Positions 1 through 6,053 of a stretch of 38,728 nucleotides of DNA are shown in pieces. The stretch is taken from IMG/VR virus record IMGVR_UViG_3300006805_000015, positions 1 through 38,728 of that record; one strand, 5' to 3'. Under the pieces are notes generated by a model. The model was given only the letters and a program-made list of their open reading frames with translations, was not told the DNA's origin and ran no database searches. Source of the stretch: a virus. The position numbers were made by a program, and so were the translations under genes. How positions within the stretch are numbered: position 1 is the first letter of the stretch; each line of letters opens with the position of its first letter.

Positions 1-123
1 CAGCGGAGGAGCAGCTCAGCCCCCGCAACGCCCGAGCCGCGCTCAAGCGCGCCGCGAGCCTCCTCGCGGCGAGGGCGGCTGCAGCTCGAATCAGAGGCGC
101 GGACGAAGCCGGCGCGAAGGCCG
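1..123. repeat. Terminal direct repeat, left copy
   Basis: Bases 1-123 are identical to 38606-38728 and lie inside one open reading frame that continues across the junction. An exact terminal overlap of this length in coding DNA is what an assembler leaves when it closes a circular or circularly permuted genome, so the two copies are probably one locus. A genuine short terminal repeat is possible but less likely, because it would split a gene. Confidence 0.93.
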
Positions 124-359
124 AGCTAGGCGAACTCGGCCTCCAGCTCATCGCGGTCAAGTGGCACACGTGGGAGCACTTCGGGAAGCAATACGCACGC
201 GTCTATCACCGCCCGAACGAGACTGCGTTCATGGCTCAGCTTCGCGACGCGATCGTAGGGGAGGCTGAGGCCCGCGGTCTGACGGCAGCAGATCTGCGCC
301 CCCCGACGCCGCCTGCGACCGCTGACCCGCAGCGGCGAACAATTGGAGGGACAGCGTGA
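1..359 (+). CDS. Putative replication-initiation protein, C-terminal part (continues from 37969)
   Basis: This is the right-hand part of the gene that starts at 37969. Codons are in frame from base 3 and end at TGA 357-359. Joining 37969-38605 to 1-359 gives 332 codons (331 aa) without a stop. This segment carries an Ala/Arg-rich helical stretch and then a WHTWEHFGKQYARVYH block near the end, which may be a small C-terminal domain. The stop overlaps the GTG of the next gene (GTGA at 356-359), so translation is probably coupled. Function is discussed at 37969. Confidence 0.75.
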   Translation, partial: AEEQLSPRNARAALKRAASLLAARAAAARIRGADEAGAKAELGELGLQLIAVKWHTWEHFGKQYARVYHRPNETAFMAQLRDAIVGEAEARGLTAADLRPPTPPATADPQRRTIGGTA

Positions 360-724
360 TCGACTTTATCCGGGAGGAAGGCGTGAAGTTCGTTCGAGTT
401 CAAACGCTGGAAATCGTTGAGCACGAGCGCTTGCCCCAAAGGCGCTACAAAGTCGACCTTGCGAACTTCGTCGCGAACGCAAGATGCATCGAGCCGCTAG
501 AGTTGCTTGAATCGAGCAGGGCGACTCTTGAGCGGCGCGACGCATGGATCAACATGCGCCAAGTGACGATGGCTCGGTCCGCGTCTGCTCGCGCGCGCCA
601 GCTTGGCATCGGTGCAGAGATCTACCTCACGGGCCTTGCGCGCGAGGACTATCGACTCCTTGTGGCCGAATCGCTTGAGGATATCTGGAACCTTCACCGT
701 GCCAGTGGGGAGGCACCAGCATGA
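356..724 (+). CDS. Hypothetical early protein, 122 aa
   Basis: The gene starts at GTG 356 inside the stop region of the upstream replication gene and ends in an ATGA overlap with the next gene at 721. The product is a soluble mixed alpha/beta protein rich in Arg and Glu with no signal peptide or recognisable motif. Third codon positions are strongly G/C, supporting coding. Its position directly after the putative initiator suggests an early accessory or replication-linked role, but I do not recognise the family. Confidence 0.7.
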   Translation: MIDFIREEGVKFVRVQTLEIVEHERLPQRRYKVDLANFVANARCIEPLELLESSRATLERRDAWINMRQVTMARSASARARQLGIGAEIYLTGLAREDYRLLVAESLEDIWNLHRASGEAPA

Positions 725-954
725 CAGTGCAACTCTTCACGCTCCTCATCGTTCTCGTCGCGGTCGGCTTCGGATCGCTAGTGATCGGCTTTCGCGCCGC
801 GCGTTGGGAGATGCGCCAGGCCGCCGAGCTCGGCACGCCGGTGTTCGACCGCGGCCGGCTGTACCACGTGCAAGCGGCCGACCCGCCGCCGCCGCGCAAG
901 CGCGACAGGCGCCTGCTGCGCGTCATCCGCGCGCCAAACGGGACGGTTCTGTGA
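721..954 (+). CDS. Small membrane protein, 77 aa
   Basis: Residues 3-24 form one strongly hydrophobic helix (LFTLLIVLVAVGFGSLVIGF), followed by a positively charged, Pro/Arg-rich tail, giving a single-pass protein with N-out/C-in tendency. ATG 721 overlaps the previous stop and TGA 952-954 overlaps the GTG of the next gene. The position among early genes argues against a lysis role. Function unknown; it could be a host-membrane modifier or exclusion protein. Confidence 0.65.
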   Translation: MTVQLFTLLIVLVAVGFGSLVIGFRAARWEMRQAAELGTPVFDRGRLYHVQAADPPPPRKRDRRLLRVIRAPNGTVL

Positions 955-1145
955 CGAACGACGAAATCGACCGGCGCCTGAAGGCGCTCGCGCTCGCGAT
1001 TCCTGAGTACGCGCACAAGCTCATGGCGCGGGGCGTAGACCCCGTCGCTCGCGAGCTCGAGCTGCTGAACATGAACCTCATGGGTGTGTCTGCGATGCTG
1101 GGAGAGATCGCTAAACGTTTGCCGGAGCCAGGGAGGCCCCAATGA
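951..1145 (+). CDS. Hypothetical protein, 64 aa, helical
   Basis: GTG 951 is chosen because it forms a GTGA overlap with the upstream stop, the rule throughout this cluster. The product is predicted helical (MTNDEIDRRLKALALAIPEY..., ELELLNMNLMGVSAMLGEIAKRL) and has no Cys or membrane segment. It ends at TGA 1143-1145, overlapping the ATG of the Lar-like gene. No family recognised. Confidence 0.6.
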   Translation: MTNDEIDRRLKALALAIPEYAHKLMARGVDPVARELELLNMNLMGVSAMLGEIAKRLPEPGRPQ

Positions 1146-1360
1146 CCGAGCGACCGAAGCCATGTCCATGCTGTCAATGCCGCATCGTTACCGCGTACGC
1201 CGAGGGCGACACGCCGCGCCTTCTCGGTTTGACGTGCGACGCTTGCGGGCTGCGCACACTGCCGTACTCCGATCCCGGGCGGGCGCTCGCGGTCTGGAAC
1301 CGGCGCGAGCCCCGCCGCCCGCGCACCGTCGTCCGCGCAACGCAGGAGGCCACCCAATGA
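1142..1360 (+). CDS. Lar-like zinc-ribbon protein (possible restriction-alleviation family), 72 aa
   Basis: The N-terminus reads RPKPCPCCQC, followed about 20 residues later by LTCDACG and then an A-x-x-x-WNRR segment. This is the layout of the Lar zinc-ribbon family common in phages (CPFCG ... CxxCG ... A...WNxR). In E. coli Rac prophage, Lar modulates type I restriction-modification; most phage members are uncharacterised. The gene is coupled at both ends by ATGA overlaps. The family call rests on motif spacing only; the anti-restriction role is inference. Confidence 0.65.
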   Translation: MTERPKPCPCCQCRIVTAYAEGDTPRLLGLTCDACGLRTLPYSDPGRALAVWNRREPRRPRTVVRATQEATQ

Positions 1361-1608
1361 TCGACGCCTCAAGGGGGAAGGTCATCGACTGCGGCGACGC
1401 CATATCGCTCGTCGTCGGCGCGATGCGACCGTTCGGCGACGACAAGGACCTATGCGTGACGACGCTGGCGCACGTCGCGGGCGCCGCATGCGGGTTCCAC
1501 GACCGGCCGTCGGAAGCGATTTCGAATTTCCTGACCATCTTCATCGCGGCGGTCAACCTCGCCGTGCCCGGGTGCATCGTGACCGACAAACCGGGGGATG
1601 CAGGATGA
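1357..1608 (+). CDS. Hypothetical protein, 83 aa
   Basis: ATG 1357 overlaps the stop of the Lar-like gene, with a GGAGG about 10 bases upstream at 1344-1348. The protein alternates hydrophobic stretches (DAISLVVGAMRPF, VTTLAHVAGAACGF, FLTIFIAAVNLAVPG), the last hydrophobic enough for membrane association, and has three scattered Cys. Ends in an ATGA overlap with the gene at 1605. Not recognised. Confidence 0.6.
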   Translation: MIDASRGKVIDCGDAISLVVGAMRPFGDDKDLCVTTLAHVAGAACGFHDRPSEAISNFLTIFIAAVNLAVPGCIVTDKPGDAG

Positions 1609-1838
1609 CGGCGACGACTACGACTCTGATCGAGATCTCGCTCGACGCCTACGCGGCGCTCCTCGCTTGCCGGCCGCCGTTCCAACCGCAGTCGTTCACG
1701 CGGACGATCCTAGACCTGCACAAGCTCGCGCTCGCGGCACGCCGCCTGCGCACGAACGCGACGCAGGGCGTTTCGAACAACCCACACGCCTGGGAGGACT
1801 TGTTCCAGGCGCTCGACCACCTGGAGGGAAAGAAATGA
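1605..1838 (+). CDS. Hypothetical protein, 77 aa
   Basis: ATG 1605 overlaps the previous TGA and the stop overlaps ATG 1835. The sequence is soluble and mostly helical (LIEISLDAYAALLACRPPF, RTILDLHKLALAARRLR, WEDLFQALDHLEGKK). No motif is visible. Its place directly before an XRE regulator suggests a regulatory or accessory early role only by position. Confidence 0.58.
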   Translation: MTATTTTLIEISLDAYAALLACRPPFQPQSFTRTILDLHKLALAARRLRTNATQGVSNNPHAWEDLFQALDHLEGKK

Positions 1839-2137
1839 CGGTACATACGCTCGAGCCGCGCGCCGAGTTCGGCGCGTTCATGAAGCGCATGCGCGAGCGC
1901 GCGGGCTTGACACAGGGGCAGCTGGCGGCGCAGCTCGGGTACACCTGCGGCCAATTCGTGAGCAACTGGGAGCGCGGCCACACGATGCCGCCCATCGGCA
2001 AACTGCCGCGCATCGCGCGCGCGCTCGGCACGTCGCATCGGGCGGTTGAGAAGGCGTGGACGCGCTACATCGCCCGCGAGCTCAACGTAGCGAGGGTGCA
2101 GCTGCGGCGGGCGTTCCGCGAGGCGCGGGCGGGATGA
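1835..2137 (+). CDS. XRE-family helix-turn-helix regulator, 100 aa
   Basis: Residues about 10-62 fit an HTH_XRE domain: FMKRMRERAGLTQGQLAAQL followed by a recognition helix region QFVSNWERG and a third helix MPPIGKLPRIARALG. The C-terminal 35 residues are a basic helix. A GGAGGG at 1822-1827 precedes ATG 1835. It lies in the rightward early cluster, opposite the main repressor at 36241, so it may act as a secondary or Cro-like regulator, but there is no direct evidence which promoter it binds. Confidence 0.8.
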   Translation: MTVHTLEPRAEFGAFMKRMRERAGLTQGQLAAQLGYTCGQFVSNWERGHTMPPIGKLPRIARALGTSHRAVEKAWTRYIARELNVARVQLRRAFREARAG

Positions 2138-2832
2138 ATCGCCAGGTCGCAGCGTTGTTCGTCGAATCCGACGGCGTATACTTTGGCCTCCCCGGAGTGG
2201 ACCCATGGGACGCCGCGCGCGACGCACGCCTTTATGCCGGGCCGCACCCTGTCGTCGCGCATCCACCTTGCGAGCGCTGGGGCCGCTACTGGTCCGGCGG
2301 ACCGATGCTCGCCCGCACGCCGAAGGCGAAGGCGCTTGGCAATGACGGTGGGTGCTTTGCGGCCGCACTCATGGCGGTGCGCAACTGGGGAGGCGTCTTA
2401 GAACATCCGGAGGCGAGCCACGCATGGCGCGCGTTCGGCTTGTCGACGCCGCCCAAGGAAGGCGGCTGGGTCCAGGCTGACGACTTCGGCGGCTGGACGT
2501 GCTGTGTTGAGCAAGGGCATTACGGACACCGAGCGCGGAAGGCGACATGGCTTTACGCCTGCGGCGTGGCACTGCCGGCCCTCAAGTGGGGATCGAGCGG
2601 AAAGCGAATGCGACTCGAGCAAGGGTGTCACTCCCGCGCCGAGCGAGCGCGACTTACCAGAACAGGGATCTGCCAACGGCTTTCGAAACGTCAGCGCGCT
2701 GCAACGCCGATTCCGTTTCGGGACCAGCTGATCAGCATTGCGCGAACCCGTAGCGCCGCGCGCGAGAGCCGTGCACCTACCTCGCTCGCGCAACGACCGT
2801 TGTTCGATGATGACACAGAGGACGCGGAATGA
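2134..2832 (+). CDS. Divergent DNA cytosine-methyltransferase-like protein (PPC motif), 232 aa
   Basis: The N-terminal half contains VVAHPPCERWG at about residues 40-50. The PPC resembles the catalytic Pro-Cys motif IV of C5-cytosine methyltransferases. A GVLEHPEASHAW block follows where motif VI (ENV) would lie, then EQGHYGHRARKATWL, reminiscent of motif VIII. A canonical SAM-binding FxGxG motif I is not visible, and the order is compressed. Phage proteins with this pattern are common and poorly characterised. The C-terminal about 70 residues are basic and look disordered. ATG 2134 overlaps the XRE stop. Activity is inference. Confidence 0.55.
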   Translation: MNRQVAALFVESDGVYFGLPGVDPWDAARDARLYAGPHPVVAHPPCERWGRYWSGGPMLARTPKAKALGNDGGCFAAALMAVRNWGGVLEHPEASHAWRAFGLSTPPKEGGWVQADDFGGWTCCVEQGHYGHRARKATWLYACGVALPALKWGSSGKRMRLEQGCHSRAERARLTRTGICQRLSKRQRAATPIPFRDQLISIARTRSAARESRAPTSLAQRPLFDDDTEDAE

Positions 2833-3023
2833 AGCTCGCCGACCGCTGCAAGCGCTGCCGCCGTCGGCTCCGCACCGAGTCCGCGCGGCGGGCCGGGTAC
2901 GGCCCGCGGTGCCTCGACAAGGTGCTCGGCCTCATCGGCCTCAAGCGCTGGCAGCGGCTCGTCAAGCAGGGCAACCAGCCCCTATTCGAAAACCTCGACA
3001 AAACAGCGATTGAAAGCAACTAG
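2829..3023 (+). CDS. DUF6011-like zinc-binding protein, 64 aa
   Basis: The sequence DRCKRCRRRL...SARRAGYGPRC matches the pattern CxxCxxxL...S...GYGPxC typical of the small DUF6011 phage/actinobacterial family, here with three Cys visible. The rest is a basic helix (LKRWQRLVKQG). ATG 2829 overlaps the upstream stop. The TAG stop at 3021-3023 abuts the ATG of the excisionase gene. Role unknown; nucleic-acid binding is plausible from charge. Confidence 0.6.
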   Translation: MKLADRCKRCRRRLRTESARRAGYGPRCLDKVLGLIGLKRWQRLVKQGNQPLFENLDKTAIESN

Positions 3024-3299
3024 ATGATGGTAAATGATGCCGCTCGCGGAAGCGGGCTCATTGAAAACCGCATAACCGATCGGCCCGAGGATCGTCGGCT
3101 CTCGACCAAGCAGGTTGCCGAGCGGCTCGGCGTCACGCCCGGCACCGTCCGCAATTGGGTGCTCAAGGGCGTGCTCAAGCCGTGCGGCCGCCTGCTGAAC
3201 CGCGACCTGCGGTTCTGGCAAAGCGACGCCGACGCGCTCATCCGGCCGATCGAAGACGACACGGTGATCTGCGGTCAAAGGCGCCACCCAAAGGAGTAA
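3024..3299 (+). CDS. xis: Excisionase / MerR-like HTH (Xis), 91 aa
   Basis: Residues about 25-75 form a winged-helix MerR/AlpA-type domain: RLSTKQVAERLGVTPGTVRNW followed by a wing with LLNRDLRFWQSDADALI. This is the usual excisionase or AlpA regulator fold. It lies 4 bases upstream of the integrase gene in the same direction, the classic xis-int order, so a role as recombination directionality factor is likely. ATG 3024 immediately follows the previous stop; ATG 3027 is an equally good start. Confidence 0.75.
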   Translation: MMVNDAARGSGLIENRITDRPEDRRLSTKQVAERLGVTPGTVRNWVLKGVLKPCGRLLNRDLRFWQSDADALIRPIEDDTVICGQRRHPKE

Positions 3300-3303
3300 A
3301 CGG

Positions 3304-4413
3304 ATGGCACACAAGACCTCAGACGGAACATGGCGCGTGCGAAAGCGCGCGCGAATCGACGGACGCCGCGTCCGCATCTCCGAGAACTTCCCGAACAAGG
3401 CGCAGGCCGAGCGGTTCGAGGCGGAGCTGCGGCTCGGGCGGATCATGGCGGCCGAGGTGGTCGCGGCGCGCGAGGTGGCGCCGGAGGCCAAGCTCGCGTT
3501 CGAGGTGTTCGCCGAGCAGTGGCTCGAGCGGTACTGCAAGGTCGAGAAAGCGCCGAGCCAGCTCGTGGAGGACGGGCGCGTGATAGCCGGGTACCTCAAC
3601 CCGGCGTTCGGCCGCGTCCTCGTCGGCGACCTTCGGCGGAAGCACCTAGTCGACATGCGGCAGGCGCTGTCGCTGCGGCTCGCCGCCGAGAAGATCCGGC
3701 CAAAGACCGCGAACAACGTCCTGGGGCTCGCCAAACGCATCCTCGAGACCGCGGTCGAGTGGGAGATCCTCGCCGCGAACCCGTTCAAGGGCGTGAAGCC
3801 GTTCCCCGGGAGCGAACAACCGTTCGCGTACTGGAAGCCGGACGAGCGCGACCACTTTCTGCGGTTCGCCCGCCAGGAGGACGCGCGCTTCGCTGAGGTG
3901 GTGCTCGTCGCAAGCCACACTGGCCTCCGCCGGTCGGAGCTCGAAGGCCTGCAGCGGCACCAGCTCGACTTCGAGCGGCGGCAGATAGAGGTGAGCGCCG
4001 GCTACTGCTTCAAGTCCCGCGCGCGGCACGAGCGGACCAAGAACCGGCTCGTGGCGTGGGTCCCGATGAACGACGTGGTGTTCGAAGCGCTCAAGGACCG
4101 CCAGCTCATGGCGCCGACGGCTCGGGTGTTCCCGCACACGTCCCTCCTGCACGCGTCGCGGCGCCTCCGCGAGCTGTGCCTGCGGGTCGGCGCCCGGCCG
4201 ATCCGGTTCCACGACCTCCGCCACACGTTCGCGTCGTGCCTCGTCATGGCCGGCGTGACGCTGTACACGGTGCAACGGCTCATGCGGCACGAGTCGATCA
4301 AGCAGACGGAGCGCTACGCGCACCTCGCGCCCGGTTACCTCGCCGACGCCGCCAACGCCCTCGTTCGAACGCCCGGCCCCGATTTGGCCCCGGCCCGAGC
4401 AGGCCTCTCGTAA
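3304..4413 (+). CDS. int: Tyrosine-family site-specific integrase, 369 aa
   Basis: An N-terminal arm-binding segment (about 1-50), a SAM-like core-binding domain (about 60-165) and a catalytic domain (about 170-345) are visible. Catalytic residues in order: R209 in TGLRR, K246 in the beta-hairpin, H303 and R306 in RFHDLRH, H329 in MRHES and the nucleophile Y338 in QTERYAH. Length is normal for phage integrases. It integrates the phage at a tRNA gene, judging by the tRNA 3' end just downstream at 4438-4462. A GGAG at 3293-3296 precedes the ATG. Confidence 0.95.
   Translation: MAHKTSDGTWRVRKRARIDGRRVRISENFPNKAQAERFEAELRLGRIMAAEVVAAREVAPEAKLAFEVFAEQWLERYCKVEKAPSQLVEDGRVIAGYLNPAFGRVLVGDLRRKHLVDMRQALSLRLAAEKIRPKTANNVLGLAKRILETAVEWEILAANPFKGVKPFPGSEQPFAYWKPDERDHFLRFARQEDARFAEVVLVASHTGLRRSELEGLQRHQLDFERRQIEVSAGYCFKSRARHERTKNRLVAWVPMNDVVFEALKDRQLMAPTARVFPHTSLLHASRRLRELCLRVGARPIRFHDLRHTFASCLVMAGVTLYTVQRLMRHESIKQTERYAHLAPGYLADAANALVRTPGPDLAPARAGLS
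4375..4391. repeat. 17-bp direct repeat, copy 1 (possible integrase arm site)
   Basis: GGCCCCGATTTGGCCCC occurs here, inside the last codons of int, and again at 4585-4601, 210 bp away. The two copies bracket the tRNA-like attP core. Arm-type sites recognised by the integrase N-terminal domain commonly flank the core as short direct repeats, so that is the suggested role. The repeat is seen; the function is inferred. Confidence 0.6.
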
Positions 4414-4417
4414 CAGT

Positions 4418-4440
4418 CCAGAATCGCGACACAATTCTGG
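4418..4440. repeat. Inverted repeat CCAGAAT/ATTCTGG
   Basis: Seven-base arms (4418-4424 and 4434-4440) are separated by 9 bases, starting 4 bases after the int stop codon. The right arm overlaps the CCA end of the tRNA-like segment. It could be a weak int terminator or part of the strand-exchange/core-binding region; there is no T-tract, so a standard intrinsic terminator is unlikely. Confidence 0.5.
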
Positions 4441-4462
4441 AGCCGTAGACCGGATTTGAACC
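4438..4462 (-). other. attP: Putative attP core: tRNA 3' end (T-arm and acceptor with CCA)
   Basis: Read on the minus strand this is GGTTCAAATCCGGT followed by CTACGGCTCCA: a T-loop TTCAAAT, T-stem 3' strand, acceptor 3' strand CTACGGC, discriminator U and encoded CCA. Discriminator U is characteristic of tRNA-Gly and tRNA-Cys. No matching 5' acceptor (GCCGTAG) or anticodon arm follows within 90 bases, so this is a fragment. A phage core that restores the 3' end of the host tRNA upon integration is the usual explanation. Exact core limits cannot be set without the host sequence. Confidence 0.75.
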
Positions 4463-4472
4463 CGTAACTGAG

Positions 4473-4489
4473 CCTCCGAATTTCGGAGG
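4473..4489. repeat. 17-bp palindrome in attP
   Basis: CCTCCGAA and TTCGGAGG are perfect inverted arms around a single T. It lies 10 bases from the tRNA-like segment. It might be an integrase or Xis contact site or a hairpin in a transcript; no homologous copy is seen elsewhere in the window. Confidence 0.5.
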
Positions 4490-4584
4490 TGAGATCGCCC
4501 GCTTTCCTGCGTCCCCCAATGCTTTCACGCCTTCGCCGCAGTATCACCGAGCGTCACCGACAAACTTGCAGTTCCACCCTGCAT

Positions 4585-4601
4585 GGCCCCGATTTGGCCC
4601 C
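4585..4601. repeat. 17-bp direct repeat, copy 2 (possible integrase arm site)
   Basis: Exact second copy of the sequence at 4375-4391 in the same orientation, on the far side of the tRNA-like attP core. Confidence 0.6.
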
Positions 4602-4744
4602 GCACGTGAGCGCGCTGGCGGCGTGTCCGAATTTTTCCATGTCACCCACCGTCATCGACCGCGACGCGGAATTGCGCACGCACTCGCCCGCCACCTAAAC
4701 TGGTGAGTGAGACAATCCTCAATCACGATCAGCGAAAAAATTCG

Positions 4745-4769
4745 ACGCCCCCCGCGCCGCGCGGGGCGT
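4745..4769 (+). terminator. GC-rich hairpin after attP
   Basis: ACGCCCC (4745-4751) pairs with GGGGCGT (4763-4769) around a GC-rich inner segment, preceded by an A-run and followed by only two T's. It could end leftover int transcription or insulate the following gene, but lacks a good T-tract. Confidence 0.4.
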
Positions 4770-4789
4770 TGCATCCGTGAGGCGCGCGC

Positions 4790-5101
4790 GTGTCCGACAC
4801 CCCTAAGGCGACCGGGCACACGCTCTTCGCTCAGCTCGTTGCGGTCCTCGCCCTGGGCGTCGCCGGCGTCGACACCCTCGGCTCACACGCGAGCGTCACC
4901 GACGCCGCTGAGAAACTCGACAGCAAGGTCGCCGCGTCCATCGAGCAGCTTGGCAGGGACATGGCGCACCGCGACGCCGCCGCCGCGAAAGAGACGAACG
5001 AGCTCCGCATGGCCGTCGTCGTCGTCGCCGAGCAGCTCAAGGCGATCGACCGCCGCGTCGGAATCCTAGAGACACAGCGCTCGGGACCGAGTAAAAAATA
5101 G
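4790..5101 (+). CDS. Small membrane-anchored coiled-coil protein, 103 aa
   Basis: GTG 4790 has a GAGG 6-7 bases upstream. Residues about 11-32 (LFAQLVAVLALGVAGVDTLGS) can span the membrane once. Residues about 35-95 are helical with heptad-like spacing (AAEKLDSKVAASIEQLGRDM, VVAEQLKAIDRRVGILE). The gene stands alone between attP and the packaging genes. Such small anchored helical proteins in phages include spanin-like, holin-like and exclusion proteins; nothing here discriminates, so function is unknown. Confidence 0.6.
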   Translation: MSDTPKATGHTLFAQLVAVLALGVAGVDTLGSHASVTDAAEKLDSKVAASIEQLGRDMAHRDAAAAKETNELRMAVVVVAEQLKAIDRRVGILETQRSGPSKK

Positions 5102-5203
5102 TCAGAACTCCCCTGAATCCAAAACCTGACACTTGACGTCGAGTTTCCGCACCGCGCGGCGCTGCTCAGGATGAGCTTGCGGGATGGCTAGGAAGGCCAA
5201 AGT

Positions 5204-5473
5204 TTGAACACGACGACACCGCCCTCAGAAGGCCAAGCGCCGGCGTGCGCCAAGCGCGGCCGTGGACGCCCTTCGACGTTCTCCGCCACCACGGCCGAGC
5301 GCCTGCTCGAGCACGTGCGGCTCGGGTTCTCAACCGCCAAGGCCGCCCGCGCTGTAGGCGTCAGCGACCAGACGGTCCGCAACTGGCGCGAGCGCTTCCC
5401 CGAGTTCGCGATGGCGTACCACGCCGCGCTGGAGCACGCCGAGAACCGGCGGAAGGCGGCGCGGCTTGGCTGA
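5204..5473 (+). CDS. HTH protein resembling terminase small subunit (first of two), 89 aa
   Basis: Residues about 17-70 (GRGRPSTFSATTAERLLEHV, FSTAKAARAVGVSDQTVRNW, FAMAYHAALEH) form a homeodomain-like HTH of the kind found in terminase small subunits. The same layout occurs in the longer gene at 6716. The start is TTG 5204 with AGGAAGG about 7 bases upstream. That TTG overlaps the stop of a 7-codon leader (ATG 5184 to TGA 5205-5207). It may be a truncated paralogue or a regulator of the modification module; the gene at 6716 is the better candidate for terminase. Confidence 0.65.
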   Translation: MNTTTPPSEGQAPACAKRGRGRPSTFSATTAERLLEHVRLGFSTAKAARAVGVSDQTVRNWRERFPEFAMAYHAALEHAENRRKAARLG

Positions 5474-6053
5474 CACCACCTTGCGCGTCGAGTACCTGCC
5501 GCTCGCGGACCTGCTGCCGTATGCGCGCAACTCGCGCACGCACGACGACGCCCAGGTGGCGCAGATCGCGTCCTCGATCTTGGAGTTCGGGTTCACCAAC
5601 CCGGCATTGATCGACCCTGACAACGGCATTGTTGCCGGCCACGGCCGGGCTCTTGCCGTCGGACGCCTGACCATGAAGCAGATTACTTCCGGCTTCAAGG
5701 ATGAGGATGGTGTCCGACGCTTGCCAATTCCGGGACTTCGAGTTGTAGACAACGACGTCTTCGTCCCTTGCGTTCGCCTCGGGCACCTCACCGAGACGCA
5801 GCGCAAGGCGTACGTGATCGCCGACAACCGGTTGGCGCTGAACGCCGGTTGGGACGAACCGATGCTCGCGCTCGAGCTACAAGACCTCCAGGCCGCCGAG
5901 TTCGACATGAAACTCCTCGGCTTTGACCCGGAGGAGATGGCCAACATCATGCTCGGGCCGGACTTCTCGCCGACCGATGGCGCCGACCAGGGCAAGCTGG
6001 ACGAAAAGGCGAAGGTCACGTGTCCGGAATGCGGCCATGGCTTTACGCCTTGA
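5466..6053 (+). CDS. ParB/sulfiredoxin-like domain protein with C-terminal zinc knuckle, 195 aa
   Basis: Residues about 5-115 match the ParB-N/Srx fold used by phage ParB-like nuclease/methylase proteins: VEYLPLADLLPYARNSRTH, then NPALIDPDNGIVAGHGRALA with the characteristic GHGR turn, and YVIADNRLALNAGWD. Such domains are often fused to an adenine methyltransferase; here no methylase follows. The C-terminus ends VTCPECGHGFTP, a CxxC half-knuckle. TTG 5466 overlaps the upstream stop by 8 bases and the 3' end overlaps the Mom gene by 17 bases. Linkage to Mom suggests a partner in DNA modification (inference). Confidence 0.8.
   Translation: MADTTLRVEYLPLADLLPYARNSRTHDDAQVAQIASSILEFGFTNPALIDPDNGIVAGHGRALAVGRLTMKQITSGFKDEDGVRRLPIPGLRVVDNDVFVPCVRLGHLTETQRKAYVIADNRLALNAGWDEPMLALELQDLQAAEFDMKLLGFDPEEMANIMLGPDFSPTDGADQGKLDEKAKVTCPECGHGFTP

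Larger units (their letters stand above)
4414..4789. other. attP region, no gene (376 bp)
   Basis: No convincing gene lies here. The interval holds an inverted repeat (4418-4440), the 3' end of a tRNA on the minus strand (4438-4462), a 17-bp palindrome (4473-4489), the second copy of the GGCCCCGATTTGGCCCC repeat (4585-4601), an A-rich patch at 4734-4743 and a GC hairpin (4745-4769). Together these look like an attachment site with accessory protein sites, followed by a terminator-like hairpin before the next gene. Confidence 0.7.

Noticed and set aside
4438-4530. Complete tRNA gene on the minus strand at attP
   Set aside because: Only the T-arm 3' half, acceptor 3' strand and CCA are present. 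The T-stem has a mismatch and neither an anticodon loop nor the 5' acceptor GCCGTAG could be found.
4489-4698. 69-codon plus frame inside the attP region
   Set aside because: It crosses the palindrome and repeats, has atypical composition and no ribosome-binding site.
5204-5473. Calling this gene the packaging small terminase
   Set aside because: It is shorter than usual and separated from terL by the modification module, while the gene at 6716 has full length, a perfect ribosome-binding site and lies directly before terL.
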